Positions 45,276-54,520 of a DNA stretch of 64,000 nt are shown piece after piece. Below the pieces are notes generated by a model. That model saw nothing but the letters and a program-made list of their open reading frames with translations. It searched no databases and was not told the DNA's origin. A program made the translations under genes and the position numbers. Origin of the DNA: Massilia sp. Root418 (GTDB lineage Bacteria > Pseudomonadota > Gammaproteobacteria > Burkholderiales > Burkholderiaceae_D); the NCBI RefSeq assembly GCF_001425265.1, contig NZ_LMEC01000004.1, positions 4,704-68,703 on the forward strand. The letters are read 5' to 3'. Every line of letters starts with the position of its first letter. Position 1 is the first letter of the stretch.

Positions 45276-47464
45276 GCCGCGCCGCCGTCCGCAGCGGCGT
45301 CACGCGCCGCAGTTTCCTGAAAGGCTCGGCGCTCGCGCTGGGCGGACTGATGGTGCCGTTTGCCATCCCCTTCGAGGCCGCCGCGCAGGAGCAGGCGGGC
45401 ATGCCGCCCGAGGTGAACGCCTGGGTGGTGGTCAAGCCGGACGACAGCATCGTCATCCGCATCGCCCGTTCCGAAATGGGGCAGGGCACGCTGACCGGCC
45501 TGGCGCAGCTGGTGGCCGAGGAACTGGACGCCGACTGGAGCAAGGTCAGCACCGAATATCCCACCCCGGGCCAGAACCTGGCGCGCAAGCGCGTGTGGGG
45601 CAGCTTCTCCACCGGCGGCAGCCGGGGCGTGCGCGAGTCGCATGAATATGTGCGCAAGGGCGGCGCCACCGCGCGCATGATGCTGGTGCAGGCCGCAGCG
45701 GACGCGTGGCAGGTGCCGGCGGCCGAATGCACGGCCGCCAACAGCGTCATCACGCACGCGGCCAGCGGCCGCAAGGTCAGCTACGGCAAGGTGGCCGGGG
45801 CGGCCGGCAAGCTGGCCGCCCCGGCGGCGGCGGACGTGAAACTGAAGGACGCCAAGGACTGGAAGCTGGCCGGCAAGCGCCTGGCGCGGCTGGACACGGT
45901 GGACAAGACCACCGGCGCGCAGGTCTACGGCATGGACCTCAAGCTGCCCGGCATGCTGAACGCGGCCATCAAGGATTGCCCTGTGTTCGGCGGCAAGGTG
46001 AAGAGCTTCGACGCCGCCGCCATCGAGAAGCGCCCCGGCGTGAAAAAAGTGGTGCAGGTGGGCGACAGCGCCGTGGCCGTGGTGGCGGATACCTGGTGGC
46101 GCGCACGCACCGCGCTGGACGCGCTGCCCATCGTGTGGGACGAAGGCCCGAACGCCAAACTGTCCAGCGCCGGCATCGCCGCCATGCTGAAGGAAGGCCT
46201 GGACGCGCCGGACGCCGTGGTCGGCAACAGCAATGGCGACGCGCGCGCGGCCATCGCCGCGGCCAAGCGCAAGGTGGAGGCGGTGTACTCCTATCCCTAC
46301 CAGAACCACGCCACCATGGAGGTGATGAACGCCACCGTGAAGTGGACCCCGGAACGCTGCGAAGTGTGGACGCCGACCCAGAACGGCGAAGCCGCGCTGG
46401 CCGCCGCGTCCGAGGCGTCCGGCCTGCCGCCGTCGAAGTGCGACGTCTACAAGCTGCACCTGGGCGGCGGTTTCGGCCGCCGTGGCGCGGTGCACGACTG
46501 GGTGCGCCAGGCGGTGGCGATAGCGAAGGAGCTGCCCGGCACGCCGGTGAAGCTGCTCTGGACCCGCGAAGAGGACATGCAGCATGGCCGCTACCACCCC
46601 GTCACCCAGTGCAAGCTGACGGCCGGGCTGGACGAAAAGGGCGACATCACCGGCCTGCACATGCGCCTCTCGGGCCAGTCCATCCTGGTATCGGTGGGCC
46701 TGCCCATCAAGGACGGCAAGGACCCGGCCGTGTTCCAGGGCCTGAACGCGCCGGGGCCGGAAGCGTCCATCGGCTACAGCTTCCCCAACCTGCTGATCGA
46801 CCACGCCATGCGCAATCCGCCCGTGCCGGCGGGCTTCTGGCGCGGCGTGAACCTGAACCAGAACACCATCTACCTCGAATGCTTCCTGGACGAAGTGGCG
46901 CACGCCACCAAACAGGACCCGCTGGCGCTGCGCCGCAAGCTCATGGCGAACAATCCCAAGCACCTGGCCGTGCTGAACGCGGTGGCCGAGAAGGCGGGCT
47001 GGGGCAAGCCGGCGCCCAAGGGCGTGTTCCGGGGCCTGGCGCAAACCATGGGCTTCGGCAGCTATGTGGCCGCATGTGCCGAGGTATCGGTCAATAAAAA
47101 CGGCAAGGTGAAGATCCACCGCATCGTTGCCGCCACGGACCCCGGCTACGCCGTGAACCCGCAGCAGATCGAAGCGCAGGTGGAAGGCTCCTTCGTGTAC
47201 GGCCTGTCCGCCGCGCTGTACGGCGAATGCACGCTCAAGGATGGCCGCGTGGAGCAGACCAACTTCGACACCTATGTGCCGCTGAAGATGGACGAAATGC
47301 CGAAGGTGGAAACCATCGTCATGCCGTCCGGCGGTTTCTGGGGCGGGGTGGGCGAGCCCACCATCGCGGTGGCGGCGCCGGCCGTGCTGAACGCGGTCTT
47401 CGCCGCTACCGGCAAGCGCGTGCGCGACCTGCCGCTGAAGAACCACAACCTCAAGAAGACCTGA
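45272..47464 (+). CDS. Molybdopterin-binding large subunit, IorB-like, Tat-exported
   Basis: A 730-residue xanthine-oxidase-family large subunit. The N-terminus carries a twin-arginine signal ([17 protein letters not shown]), so the enzyme is periplasmic. Family blocks include [51 protein letters not shown] and [15 protein letters not shown]. IorB-type enzymes oxidise N-heterocycles or aldehydes; the substrate cannot be told. Adjacent small 2Fe-2S subunit confirms the enzyme. SoxX begins 20 bases after its stop, so a common transcript with the sulfur genes is possible but their biochemical link is unknown. Confidence 0.9.
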   Translation: MSRAAVRSGVTRRSFLKGSALALGGLMVPFAIPFEAAAQEQAGMPPEVNAWVVVKPDDSIVIRIARSEMGQGTLTGLAQLVAEELDADWSKVSTEYPTPGQNLARKRVWGSFSTGGSRGVRESHEYVRKGGATARMMLVQAAADAWQVPAAECTAANSVITHAASGRKVSYGKVAGAAGKLAAPAAADVKLKDAKDWKLAGKRLARLDTVDKTTGAQVYGMDLKLPGMLNAAIKDCPVFGGKVKSFDAAAIEKRPGVKKVVQVGDSAVAVVADTWWRARTALDALPIVWDEGPNAKLSSAGIAAMLKEGLDAPDAVVGNSNGDARAAIAAAKRKVEAVYSYPYQNHATMEVMNATVKWTPERCEVWTPTQNGEAALAAASEASGLPPSKCDVYKLHLGGGFGRRGAVHDWVRQAVAIAKELPGTPVKLLWTREEDMQHGRYHPVTQCKLTAGLDEKGDITGLHMRLSGQSILVSVGLPIKDGKDPAVFQGLNAPGPEASIGYSFPNLLIDHAMRNPPVPAGFWRGVNLNQNTIYLECFLDEVAHATKQDPLALRRKLMANNPKHLAVLNAVAEKAGWGKPAPKGVFRGLAQTMGFGSYVAACAEVSVNKNGKVKIHRIVAATDPGYAVNPQQIEAQVEGSFVYGLSAALYGECTLKDGRVEQTNFDTYVPLKMDEMPKVETIVMPSGGFWGGVGEPTIAVAAPAVLNAVFAATGKRVRDLPLKNHNLKKT

Positions 47465-47484
47465 CGCGGCAGGCACGCGCCCCC

Positions 47485-47994
47485 ATGGCCACCACGCCGC
47501 CCGCCGCCGCAGTCCACGCCGCCTCGGCCACCGGCTTGCGCCGCGCAGGAAGGCTGGCGCCGGCGCGGCAGCTTGCGCTGCTGGGCGCCGTGCTGGCCGC
47601 GGCCTGCGCCATGCCTGGCCGCGCAGCCGACTTTTCCGCGCCGCTGCCCGGCGTGGCAGCCGGCGACGCTGCGCGCGGCCGCGCCATCGTCGCCAGCCGG
47701 CAGGTGGGCTTGTGCCTGCTGTGCCACACCGGTCCGATTCCTGAAGAGCGCTTCCAGGGCAACCTGGCGCCGCCGCTGGACGGCGCCGGCGACCGCTCCA
47801 CCGCCGCCCAGCTGCGCCAGCGCTTGGTGGACGCCGCCAGCATCAACCCCGCCACCATCATGCCCTCCTACTACAAGACCGAAGGCCTGACCCGCGTGAG
47901 CGCCGCCCATCAGGGAAAAACCATCCTCACCGCCCAACAGATTGAAGACGTGATCGCCTACCTGCAAACCCTGCGCGCGGAGCCCGCCAGATGA
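47485..47994 (+). CDS. soxX: Sulfur-oxidation monohaem cytochrome SoxX
   Basis: A 169-residue periplasmic c-type cytochrome. The leader is long and atypical (an Ala-rich stretch before ALLGAVLAAACAMPGRA). The haem motif CLLCH lies in GLCLLCHTGPIPEERFQGNLAPPLDGAG, the SoxX pattern. The C-terminus (TAQQIEDVIAYLQTL) is typical of small class I cytochromes. SoxX forms the SoxAX thiosulfate-oxidising cytochrome with SoxA. It overlaps soxY (ATGA). Confidence 0.88.
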   Translation: MATTPPAAAVHAASATGLRRAGRLAPARQLALLGAVLAAACAMPGRAADFSAPLPGVAAGDAARGRAIVASRQVGLCLLCHTGPIPEERFQGNLAPPLDGAGDRSTAAQLRQRLVDAASINPATIMPSYYKTEGLTRVSAAHQGKTILTAQQIEDVIAYLQTLRAEPAR

Positions 47995-48542
47995 GCACCC
48001 GCAAAGCCGCTATCTCCGCCGGCCCCGCCAGTCCCGCCCGAGGCGCGGCCCCACGCCTGGCGCCAGGCCTGCCTCCAAGCCTGGCCCCAAGCCTCGCCCG
48101 CCGCTGCCTGCTGCACGCCGCCGCTGCCCTGCCGCTGCTGGCGCTGGTGCGCCCCGCCTGCGCCACGCCCGAAGAACTGCGCGCCGCCATCGCCGCCTAC
48201 ACCGGCGGCGCCGTGCCTGCCACCGGCAAAGTCACTTTCGACATCGCCAAGCTGATCGACAACGGCAACGCCGTCCCCGTCACCATCACCGTGGACAGCC
48301 CCATGACCGCCGCCGCCCACGTCACCGGCATCGCCATCTTCAACGAGCGCAACCCGGAAACCGACATCGCCCGCTTCACCCTGGGCCCGCGCAGCGGCAA
48401 GGCCGAAGTGTCCACCCGCATCCGCCTCGCCACCTCGCAAAAGCTTGTGGCGGTGGCACGCCTGAGCGACGGCAGCTACTGGCAGCAGGCGATGGACGTC
48501 ATCGTCGCCCTGGCCGCCTGCATAGAAGGGGAGGCCCCCTGA
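47991..48542 (+). CDS. soxY: SoxY-like sulfur carrier with non-canonical C-terminus
   Basis: A 183-residue protein that, with SoxZ, carries sulfur intermediates in the periplasm. The long N-terminal leader is Ala/Pro-rich. TFDIAKLIDNGNAVPVTITV and NPETDIARFTLGP follow the SoxY fold. Canonical SoxY ends in GGCGG with the substrate-binding Cys on a swinging arm; here the end is VALAACIEGEAP, with one Cys five residues before the end-proximal acidic tail. That Cys could still work, but the flexible arm differs. The stop overlaps soxZ by one base. Confidence 0.78.
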   Translation: MSTRKAAISAGPASPARGAAPRLAPGLPPSLAPSLARRCLLHAAAALPLLALVRPACATPEELRAAIAAYTGGAVPATGKVTFDIAKLIDNGNAVPVTITVDSPMTAAAHVTGIAIFNERNPETDIARFTLGPRSGKAEVSTRIRLATSQKLVAVARLSDGSYWQQAMDVIVALAACIEGEAP

Positions 48543-48868
48543 TGGCACGCGCCCTGATCCACATGCCCGCCACCGCCCGCAAAGGCGACGTGATTGAAAT
48601 CCGCGCCCTGATCGCCCACCCGATGGAAAGCGGCCACCGGCCCGACGCCGGCGGCAAGCTGGTCCCGCGCGACATCCTCACCAGCTTCACCTGCCGCTAC
48701 AACGGCGAAACCGTCTTCAGCGCCGAGCTCCATCCCGCCATCTCCGCCAACCCCTACATCGCCTTCTTTACCGTCGCCATGGAAACCGGCACGCTCGAAT
48801 TCAGCTGGCAGGGCGACCACGGCTTCGCCCAGACCGAGAAAATGCCCATCACGGTGACCCCCGCATGA
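48542..48868 (+). CDS. soxZ: SoxZ sulfur-carrier partner
   Basis: A 108-residue immunoglobulin-like protein that forms the SoxYZ complex. The blocks KGDVIEIRALIAHPMESGHR and GTLEFSWQGDHG are characteristic of SoxZ. It has no signal peptide, as expected since it is exported as a complex with SoxY. It overlaps soxA by ATGA. Confidence 0.9.
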   Translation: MARALIHMPATARKGDVIEIRALIAHPMESGHRPDAGGKLVPRDILTSFTCRYNGETVFSAELHPAISANPYIAFFTVAMETGTLEFSWQGDHGFAQTEKMPITVTPA

Positions 48869-49653
48869 AACGCGCCGCCGCCATCGCCCTGGCCCTGGCC
48901 TTCGCCGGCGCCCACGCCGCCTACGCGTCCGATGGCCCCAGCATGGCGCAGGACACCCGCAAATCCGGCGCCAGCTTCATGAGCGCCTCCACCCAGGCCA
49001 TGCAGCGCGATGACACCCAAAACCCCGCCATGCTCTGGATCAGCGGCGGCGCAGCCCTGTGGAACGCCAGGGCCGGCAAATCGGACCAGTCCTGCGCCGG
49101 CTGCCACGGCGACGCCAAGCAAAGCATGCGTGGCGTGGCGGCCCGCTTCCCCGCCTTCGACCCGGCCAGCGGCCGGGTCATCACCTTGGGCCAGCGCATC
49201 AACCTGTGCCGGCAGGGCGCCCAGCAAGCCGCCCCCCTCAAGCCCGAAAGCGACGACCTGCTCAGCCTCGAAAGCTACGTCGCCATGCAATCGCGCGGCA
49301 TGCCCATGAACCCGCCGCAAGATTCCGGCACCCGCGCCGCCGCCGCGAAAGGCCAGCAGCTCTACCGCCAGCGCATCGGCCAGCTCAACCTCTCCTGCGC
49401 CCAGTGCCACGACGACAATTGGGGCCGCAAGCTGGCCGGCGCCACCATCCCGCAGGGCCACGCCAACGCCTACCCGATCTACCGCCTGGAATGGCAAGCC
49501 ATGGGCTCCCTGCAGCGCCGCCTGCGCAACTGCATGAGCGGCGTGCGCGCCGAAGTACCGCCCTACGGCGCGCAGGACCTGGTGGACCTTGAAGCCTATC
49601 TCTCCCTCCGCGCCAGAGGCATGGCGCTCGAAACCCCGGGCGTACGCCCATAA
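48865..49653 (+). CDS. soxA: SoxA dihaem cytochrome c
   Basis: A 262-residue periplasmic dihaem cytochrome, catalytic subunit of SoxAX. Signal peptide MKRAAAIALALAFAGAHA is followed by two haem motifs, CAGCH and CAQCH. NCMSGVRAE near the end supplies the Cys-x-S-G ligand of the active-site haem, where thiosulfate is attached to the SoxYZ arm. SoxX is encoded upstream in the same operon. The context makes an oxidising SoxAX-YZ module. Confidence 0.92.
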   Translation: MKRAAAIALALAFAGAHAAYASDGPSMAQDTRKSGASFMSASTQAMQRDDTQNPAMLWISGGAALWNARAGKSDQSCAGCHGDAKQSMRGVAARFPAFDPASGRVITLGQRINLCRQGAQQAAPLKPESDDLLSLESYVAMQSRGMPMNPPQDSGTRAAAAKGQQLYRQRIGQLNLSCAQCHDDNWGRKLAGATIPQGHANAYPIYRLEWQAMGSLQRRLRNCMSGVRAEVPPYGAQDLVDLEAYLSLRARGMALETPGVRP

Positions 49654-49665
49654 CAAGGAGCAGTC

Positions 49666-50049
49666 ATGCAACTGATACGACACCGTCTCACCGCCGCTGC
49701 CATTCCCGCCATCCTTGCGTGCACGCTCACCGCCGCGCCGCCCGTCCGCGCGGCAGACCCCATAGTCCCGATCGCCCCCGGCGCGCGCCTGGCCGCCACT
49801 TGCACCGGCTGCCACGGCACCAACGGCGCCACCTTGGGCACCGCCTTGCCGCCACTGGCGGGCCAGCCGAAAGACGCGCTGCTCGCCTCCCTGCAAGCCT
49901 TCAAGGCCGGCACCCGTCCCGCCACCGTCATGACGCAGATCGCCAAAGGCTACACCGAGGACCAGCTGACCCAGCTGGCCGCCTTCTTCGCCGCGCAGTC
50001 CGCGCGCCCGGCGCAAGCCGCCCTGGCCGCCCAGGGAGTACGCCCATGA
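49666..50049 (+). CDS. Monohaem class I cytochrome c (SoxE/FccA-like)
   Basis: A 127-residue periplasmic cytochrome. The signal peptide MQLIRHRLTAAAIPAILA precedes CTGCHGTNGATLG, and the fold ends YTEDQLTQLAAFFAAQ. It resembles c-553/cytochrome-c4 half domains. Placed directly before the flavoprotein subunit (ATGA overlap at 50046), it is best read as the haem subunit of a flavocytochrome c sulfide dehydrogenase (FccA/SoxE). Confidence 0.82.
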   Translation: MQLIRHRLTAAAIPAILACTLTAAPPVRAADPIVPIAPGARLAATCTGCHGTNGATLGTALPPLAGQPKDALLASLQAFKAGTRPATVMTQIAKGYTEDQLTQLAAFFAAQSARPAQAALAAQGVRP

Positions 50050-51314
50050 AACGCCGCCTCTTCCTCCAGGCTTCCGGCGCAAGCCTCGCCCTCGCCAGCA
50101 CCGGCTGCGCCAGCATTACCGGCAGCGCAAAACCGCAAGTGGTAGTGGTCGGCGGCGGCTACGGCGGCGCCACCGCAGCCAAATACGTGCGCCTGTGGAG
50201 CGGCGGCGGCATCGACGTCACTTTGATCGAGCCCAACGCCAGCTTCATCTCCTGCCCGCTCTCCAACCTCGTGCTGGGCGGCTCGAAGCAGCTGGCCGAC
50301 ATCACCATCAGCTACGACGCGCTGTCGCGCCACGGTGTGCGCATCGTGCGCGACAGCGTGCACTACATCTCCGCCGACAAACGCACCGTCACCCTTGCCG
50401 GCGGCCAGACGCTCAGCTACGACCGGCTGATCCTCTCGCCCGGCATCGAATTCATGTGGGACCAGCTGCCCGGCATGCAAAAGCCAGGCGCGCAGGACCG
50501 CATCCTGCACGCCTGGAAAGCCGGCGCGCAAACTACCGCCCTGCGGGCCCAGCTCGAAGCCATGCCGGACGGCGGCGTCTACGCCATGACCATCCCGGCC
50601 GCGCCCTACCGCTGCCCGCCCGGCCCCTACGAGCGCGCCTGCCAGGTCGCCCACTACTTCAGCCAGCGCAAGCCCAAATCCAAAGTGCTGGTGCTGGACG
50701 GGAATGACGACGTAGTCTCCAAGGGAGCGCTGTTCAAAAAGATATGGGCAGAGCGCTACGGCGGCATCATCGAATACCGGCGCGGCTTCAAGACGGTGGA
50801 CATCGACGTGGCCGGCCGCGCCGCCATCTCCGAACTGGACGACCGCGTGCAGGCCGACGTGCTCAACGTGATCCCTCCCCAGCGCGCCGGCGCCATCGCC
50901 GTGCAGAGCGGCCTGGCCGGCGCCGGCGGGCGCTGGTGCGGCGTGGACTTCCTCACCTTCGAATCCACGCAAGCGAAGAATATCCACATCCTCGGCGACG
51001 CCATCCTGGCCGCGCCGCTGATGCCCAAGTCCGCCCACATGGCCAACCAGCACGCCAAGGTATGCGCCGCCGCCGTGGTGGACCTCCTGAACGGCCGCGC
51101 GCCGGAGCCCAAGCCCATGCTCACCAACACCTGCTACAGCTTCGTCTCCGACAAGGACGTCATCCATGTCGCATCGGTGCACGCCTACGACGCGGAAAAG
51201 AAGACGCTGCTCGTGGTGCCTGGCTCCGGCGGCCTGTCCAGCGCCGCCAACGCACTCGAAGGCGAATACGCCCTGAGCTGGGCCCGCAACATCTGGGCCG
51301 ACACCCTGGGCTAA
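50046..51314 (+). CDS. Flavocytochrome c sulfide dehydrogenase flavoprotein subunit (SoxF/FccB)
   Basis: A 422-residue FAD protein. The N-terminus has a Tat-like signal (MKRRLFLQASGASLALAST). VVVVGGGYGGATAAKYVRL binds FAD and LIEPNASFISCPLSNLVLGG is the family's second block. The redox-active Cys pair of FCSD is present in RCPPGPYERA and TCYSFVSD. It transfers electrons from sulfide or sulfur to the cytochrome encoded upstream. Its end is followed by a hairpin repeat before a convergent gene. Confidence 0.9.
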   Translation: MKRRLFLQASGASLALASTGCASITGSAKPQVVVVGGGYGGATAAKYVRLWSGGGIDVTLIEPNASFISCPLSNLVLGGSKQLADITISYDALSRHGVRIVRDSVHYISADKRTVTLAGGQTLSYDRLILSPGIEFMWDQLPGMQKPGAQDRILHAWKAGAQTTALRAQLEAMPDGGVYAMTIPAAPYRCPPGPYERACQVAHYFSQRKPKSKVLVLDGNDDVVSKGALFKKIWAERYGGIIEYRRGFKTVDIDVAGRAAISELDDRVQADVLNVIPPQRAGAIAVQSGLAGAGGRWCGVDFLTFESTQAKNIHILGDAILAAPLMPKSAHMANQHAKVCAAAVVDLLNGRAPEPKPMLTNTCYSFVSDKDVIHVASVHAYDAEKKTLLVVPGSGGLSSAANALEGEYALSWARNIWADTLG

Positions 51315-51340
51315 TCCCGCCCCGCCCTGCGGCACAAACC

Positions 51341-51371
51341 CGTAGGGCGGGTTAGCCCCGCGTAACCCGCC
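51341..51371. repeat. Single copy of the dispersed hairpin repeat
   Basis: CGTAGGGCGGGTTAG...CGTAACCCGCC lies between convergent genes. The reverse-strand PEP-CTERM gene reads through it, ending AWRVTRG with the stop inside the repeat. It is shorter than the copies at 29691 and 38583. Confidence 0.85.
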
Positions 51372-52518
51372 AAGCGCCGCCCGCGCCCCAACTACGGCGC
51401 CTGCCATAAAACGCCAGCACCCCCAAGCCCGCCCCCAGCATCCCCCACGTAGCCGGCTCCGGCACAGGACTCAGCAGCACCCCCGTACAAGACCACTCCC
51501 CCACAGGCGAGGTATAGCACCCCGTCCCCACGATCTGCCCATGATCGTTAAGTCCCTCCACCGCCGACAGCTGGAAGCGGTCAGCCGGATCGATATACGT
51601 CTGCACGTCCGTCATCACACCATTCTCCAGCAGCACCGGCCTGTACGCCCCGTTAAGCCAGCCCTTGCCGATAATCTGGCCCGCATCGTTGATATCCAGA
51701 TCGAGCGCCGAATACTGCTCCATCAGGCCGATGTCGGTCATCGTCCCGTTACGGTACAAAAAGCCGTGCCACTCGCCGTCCGCAGTCTGCGACATGCCCA
51801 CCACGTCGCCCGCCTGGTTCACGTCGTACGCGTGGCTGGTCGCGCCGCCCAGCGTGCCCAGTTCATGCATACCCGCCGCGTCGTAGATGAAGGCCCGCAT
51901 CACCCCGGCCGCATTCAGCGAGCCGCCCACCACCACGCCCGCGTCGTTCACACCCTGCGCGTACGCAAAGCGCCCGCCCAGCGTGCCGATATCGGTGGTC
52001 ACGCCGTTCTGGTAAATGAAGGTGTGCCGGTCGGGCGGCGTGGTCCAGTCATCCAGGCCCATGCCCGCGTCGCCCACCAGCATGCCGTGGTTGTTGATGG
52101 CGTTCACCCTGGCGTTGCCCATGTAGTTCACGCGCGGGATCGGCGTGAACACGCCGTTGTGGTAATACTGGCCCTCGCCGGAAGACGTGTCCGAATAATT
52201 GAAATTCAGCGCCACTCCGCCGTGGTCGTTGATGCCCGTGATGAAATGGTTGAACACCTCGCCCGGCTTGTTCGGAATGTAGGTAAAGACCCCGTTCTTC
52301 CAGAGGTAGGCCTGGTCGAACCAGGTCTCCGGTATGTTGTACCTGCCGCCCACCGTGCCGTCGTTACCGATGACGGTGGCGCGGCTGGACTCGTAGTCCG
52401 AGCGGCCGGTCATGCCGGTAACGAGCCGCTCCGTGGTGTAGCGGTATTGGGCCTGCACCAGGGAGGGCAGGGCGAGCGTGGATAGCAAAAGCAAAGGCAG
52501 TAAACGATTGGCTAGCAT
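51352..52518 (-). CDS. HAF-repeat PEP-CTERM exported protein
   Basis: A 388-residue exported protein with a Sec signal (MLANRLLPLLLLSTLALPS). Several HAF-type repeats occur: TTDIGTLGGRFAYAQGVNDA, MHELGTLGGATSHAYDVNQA and MTDIGLMEQYSALDLDINDA, each followed by G-x-V/I-V/I-G. The C-terminus is VPEPATWGMLG, a membrane segment and RRRS, the PEP-CTERM sorting signal processed by an exosortase, coupling it to an exopolysaccharide surface pathway. The extra tail after RRRS (SWGAGGAWRVTRG) is unusual and is partly repeat-derived. The start at 52518 gives an intact signal. Confidence 0.85.
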   Translation of the reverse strand: MLANRLLPLLLLSTLALPSLVQAQYRYTTERLVTGMTGRSDYESSRATVIGNDGTVGGRYNIPETWFDQAYLWKNGVFTYIPNKPGEVFNHFITGINDHGGVALNFNYSDTSSGEGQYYHNGVFTPIPRVNYMGNARVNAINNHGMLVGDAGMGLDDWTTPPDRHTFIYQNGVTTDIGTLGGRFAYAQGVNDAGVVVGGSLNAAGVMRAFIYDAAGMHELGTLGGATSHAYDVNQAGDVVGMSQTADGEWHGFLYRNGTMTDIGLMEQYSALDLDINDAGQIIGKGWLNGAYRPVLLENGVMTDVQTYIDPADRFQLSAVEGLNDHGQIVGTGCYTSPVGEWSCTGVLLSPVPEPATWGMLGAGLGVLAFYGRRRSWGAGGAWRVTRG

Positions 52519-52687
52519 GATGGCAGCTCCTTGAATGTGGGGTGAAGCAGAATGAGCGTAGCGCCGCCGTGCGCGGTGCGGCGCGTGGTAGCTGGCGATA
52601 AACCATCGTTGCAGATTGCTCTGCATCAAAGCCACGCCGCTCCGCCTATGCCACCATCGTCGGACCCTCCAGGCAAAGGACACGACG

Positions 52688-54520
52688 ATGGAAAAACTGC
52701 TGCCGTACTTTGAACGCGAACTGGGCATGCTGCGCCGCGCCAGCCACGAATTCGCCGAGCGCTACCCCAAGCTCGCCGGCAGCCTGCTGATGAACGGCGA
52801 AACCTGCGCCGACCCCCACGTGGAACGCCTGATCCAGTCCGTGGCCCTGCTCAACGCCCGCACCGCCAAGCGCCTCGACGACGACTACGCCGGCTTCACC
52901 GAAGCCCTGCTCGGCGTGCTCTACCCGCACTACCTGCGCCCCATCCCGTCCTGCTCCATCGCCCGCTTCGACAACAGCGCAGCACCCGGCACCGCCGCCG
53001 TCATCCCGCGCGGCACCATGCTCAAGTCCCTGGGCAGCACCGCCCCCGGCTGCAAATTCCGCACCGCCTACGACGTGGCCGTGGCCCCCGTGCAGATCAC
53101 CACCGCGCGCTTCGACACCTTCATCCAGGCGCCCTCGACGCTACAGCTGCCGCCCGACGTCACCGCCTCCATCCGCATCACCATCGCCTGCACCGCTGCC
53201 AACCGCAGCCTGGCCGAACTGCGCCTGCCCATGCTGCGCGTATTCCTGGACGGCGAAGCCTCGCTGCGCGCTACCCTGCGCGACACGCTCTTCATGCGCG
53301 CCGCCTGCGCCTGCGTCGAAACGGAAGGGCAATGGCGCCTGCTGGAGCGCGTACCCCTGCGTCCCGCCGGCTTCGACGACGCCGACGCGCTGCTGCCCTT
53401 CGGCCCCGCCGAGCAGCCCGCCTACCGCCTGCTCAGCGAATACTTCGCCTACCCCGAAAAATTCGACTTCATCGACATCGACCTGGCCGAGCTGCTGCGC
53501 CACGCCGCCCCAGGCTGCGCCAGCGTCACGCTGCACCTGGCACTCAACGGCCTGCGCGGCGACTCCGGCGCGGCCCGCATCCTGCGCACGCTCACGCGCG
53601 ACAACCTGCTGCTGTCCTGCACGCCCATCGTCAACCTGTTCCGCCACATCGCCACGCCCATCCAGATCACCCACACCCAAAGCAGCTACCCGCTGCTGCC
53701 GGACGCGCTGCCCGCCAAGGCCTGCGAGATCTACAGCGTGGACACGGTGCACCTGCTGCAGCGTTCCGGCGCGAGGGACGGCATCCACACCGAGTTCGTT
53801 CCCTACTACTCCTTGCGCCACGGCGAATCCCCCAGCCGCAAAGGACGCTACTGGATCCTGCGGCGCGACGACGAACTGGCCAGCGGCCGCGTAGCCCACG
53901 AATACTCCCTGGCCCTGATCGACCGCGACTTCGACCCGCTCAAGGCCGAAGCAGGCACCGCCTCCATCGGCCTCACCTGCACCAACCGCAACCTGCCGCA
54001 CGAACTGCAAGGCGGCCTGCCCGGCGGCGACCTGGCCGCCGAAGCCGCCGCAGGCAGCGTGGCGATACGGCTGCTGCGCAAGCCCACCCAGTCGCAGCGG
54101 CTCACCTCCGCGCGCGGCGCGCAGTGGGGGCTGGTGTCGCACCTGTCGCTCAACCACCGCTCGCTCACGCAGCAAGGCCTGCCTGCCTTCACCGCCATGC
54201 TGCGCCTGTACGCCTTGCCCGGCAACGCCATCTCCCAGCGCCAGATAGACGGCATCACCGGCCTCGCGCACTCGCTCGGCACCGCCTGGCTGCATCGCGG
54301 CACCGGCTTGGCCTGCCTGCACGGCGTGGACATCCGCGTCACCCTCGACGAAGACGCCTACGCCGGCACCGGCATCCACATCTTCGCGCAGATGCTCGAC
54401 AACCTGGCCGGCCTATACGTCCACCTGAACAGCTACACCCAGCTCACTATCGTTTCGCACGCGAGCGGAAAGGAGCTGCTGCGATGCGCACCCCGCAACG
54501 GCAGCCTGACGCTGGCCTGA
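52688..54520 (+). CDS. tssF: Type VI secretion baseplate protein TssF
   Basis: A 610-residue protein. The N-terminus MEKLLPYFERELGMLRRASH, then EFAERYPKLAGSLLM and the block RLDDDYAGFTEALLGVLYPH, is the TssF/VasA signature. TssF forms the T6SS baseplate wedge with TssG and TssK. Start 52688 has AAAGGA upstream. It overlaps tssG by 37 bases. No tssBC, tssE, tssH or tssK is visible in this window, and the upstream neighbour is an unrelated convergent gene. Confidence 0.92.
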   Translation: MEKLLPYFERELGMLRRASHEFAERYPKLAGSLLMNGETCADPHVERLIQSVALLNARTAKRLDDDYAGFTEALLGVLYPHYLRPIPSCSIARFDNSAAPGTAAVIPRGTMLKSLGSTAPGCKFRTAYDVAVAPVQITTARFDTFIQAPSTLQLPPDVTASIRITIACTAANRSLAELRLPMLRVFLDGEASLRATLRDTLFMRAACACVETEGQWRLLERVPLRPAGFDDADALLPFGPAEQPAYRLLSEYFAYPEKFDFIDIDLAELLRHAAPGCASVTLHLALNGLRGDSGAARILRTLTRDNLLLSCTPIVNLFRHIATPIQITHTQSSYPLLPDALPAKACEIYSVDTVHLLQRSGARDGIHTEFVPYYSLRHGESPSRKGRYWILRRDDELASGRVAHEYSLALIDRDFDPLKAEAGTASIGLTCTNRNLPHELQGGLPGGDLAAEAAAGSVAIRLLRKPTQSQRLTSARGAQWGLVSHLSLNHRSLTQQGLPAFTAMLRLYALPGNAISQRQIDGITGLAHSLGTAWLHRGTGLACLHGVDIRVTLDEDAYAGTGIHIFAQMLDNLAGLYVHLNSYTQLTIVSHASGKELLRCAPRNGSLTLA

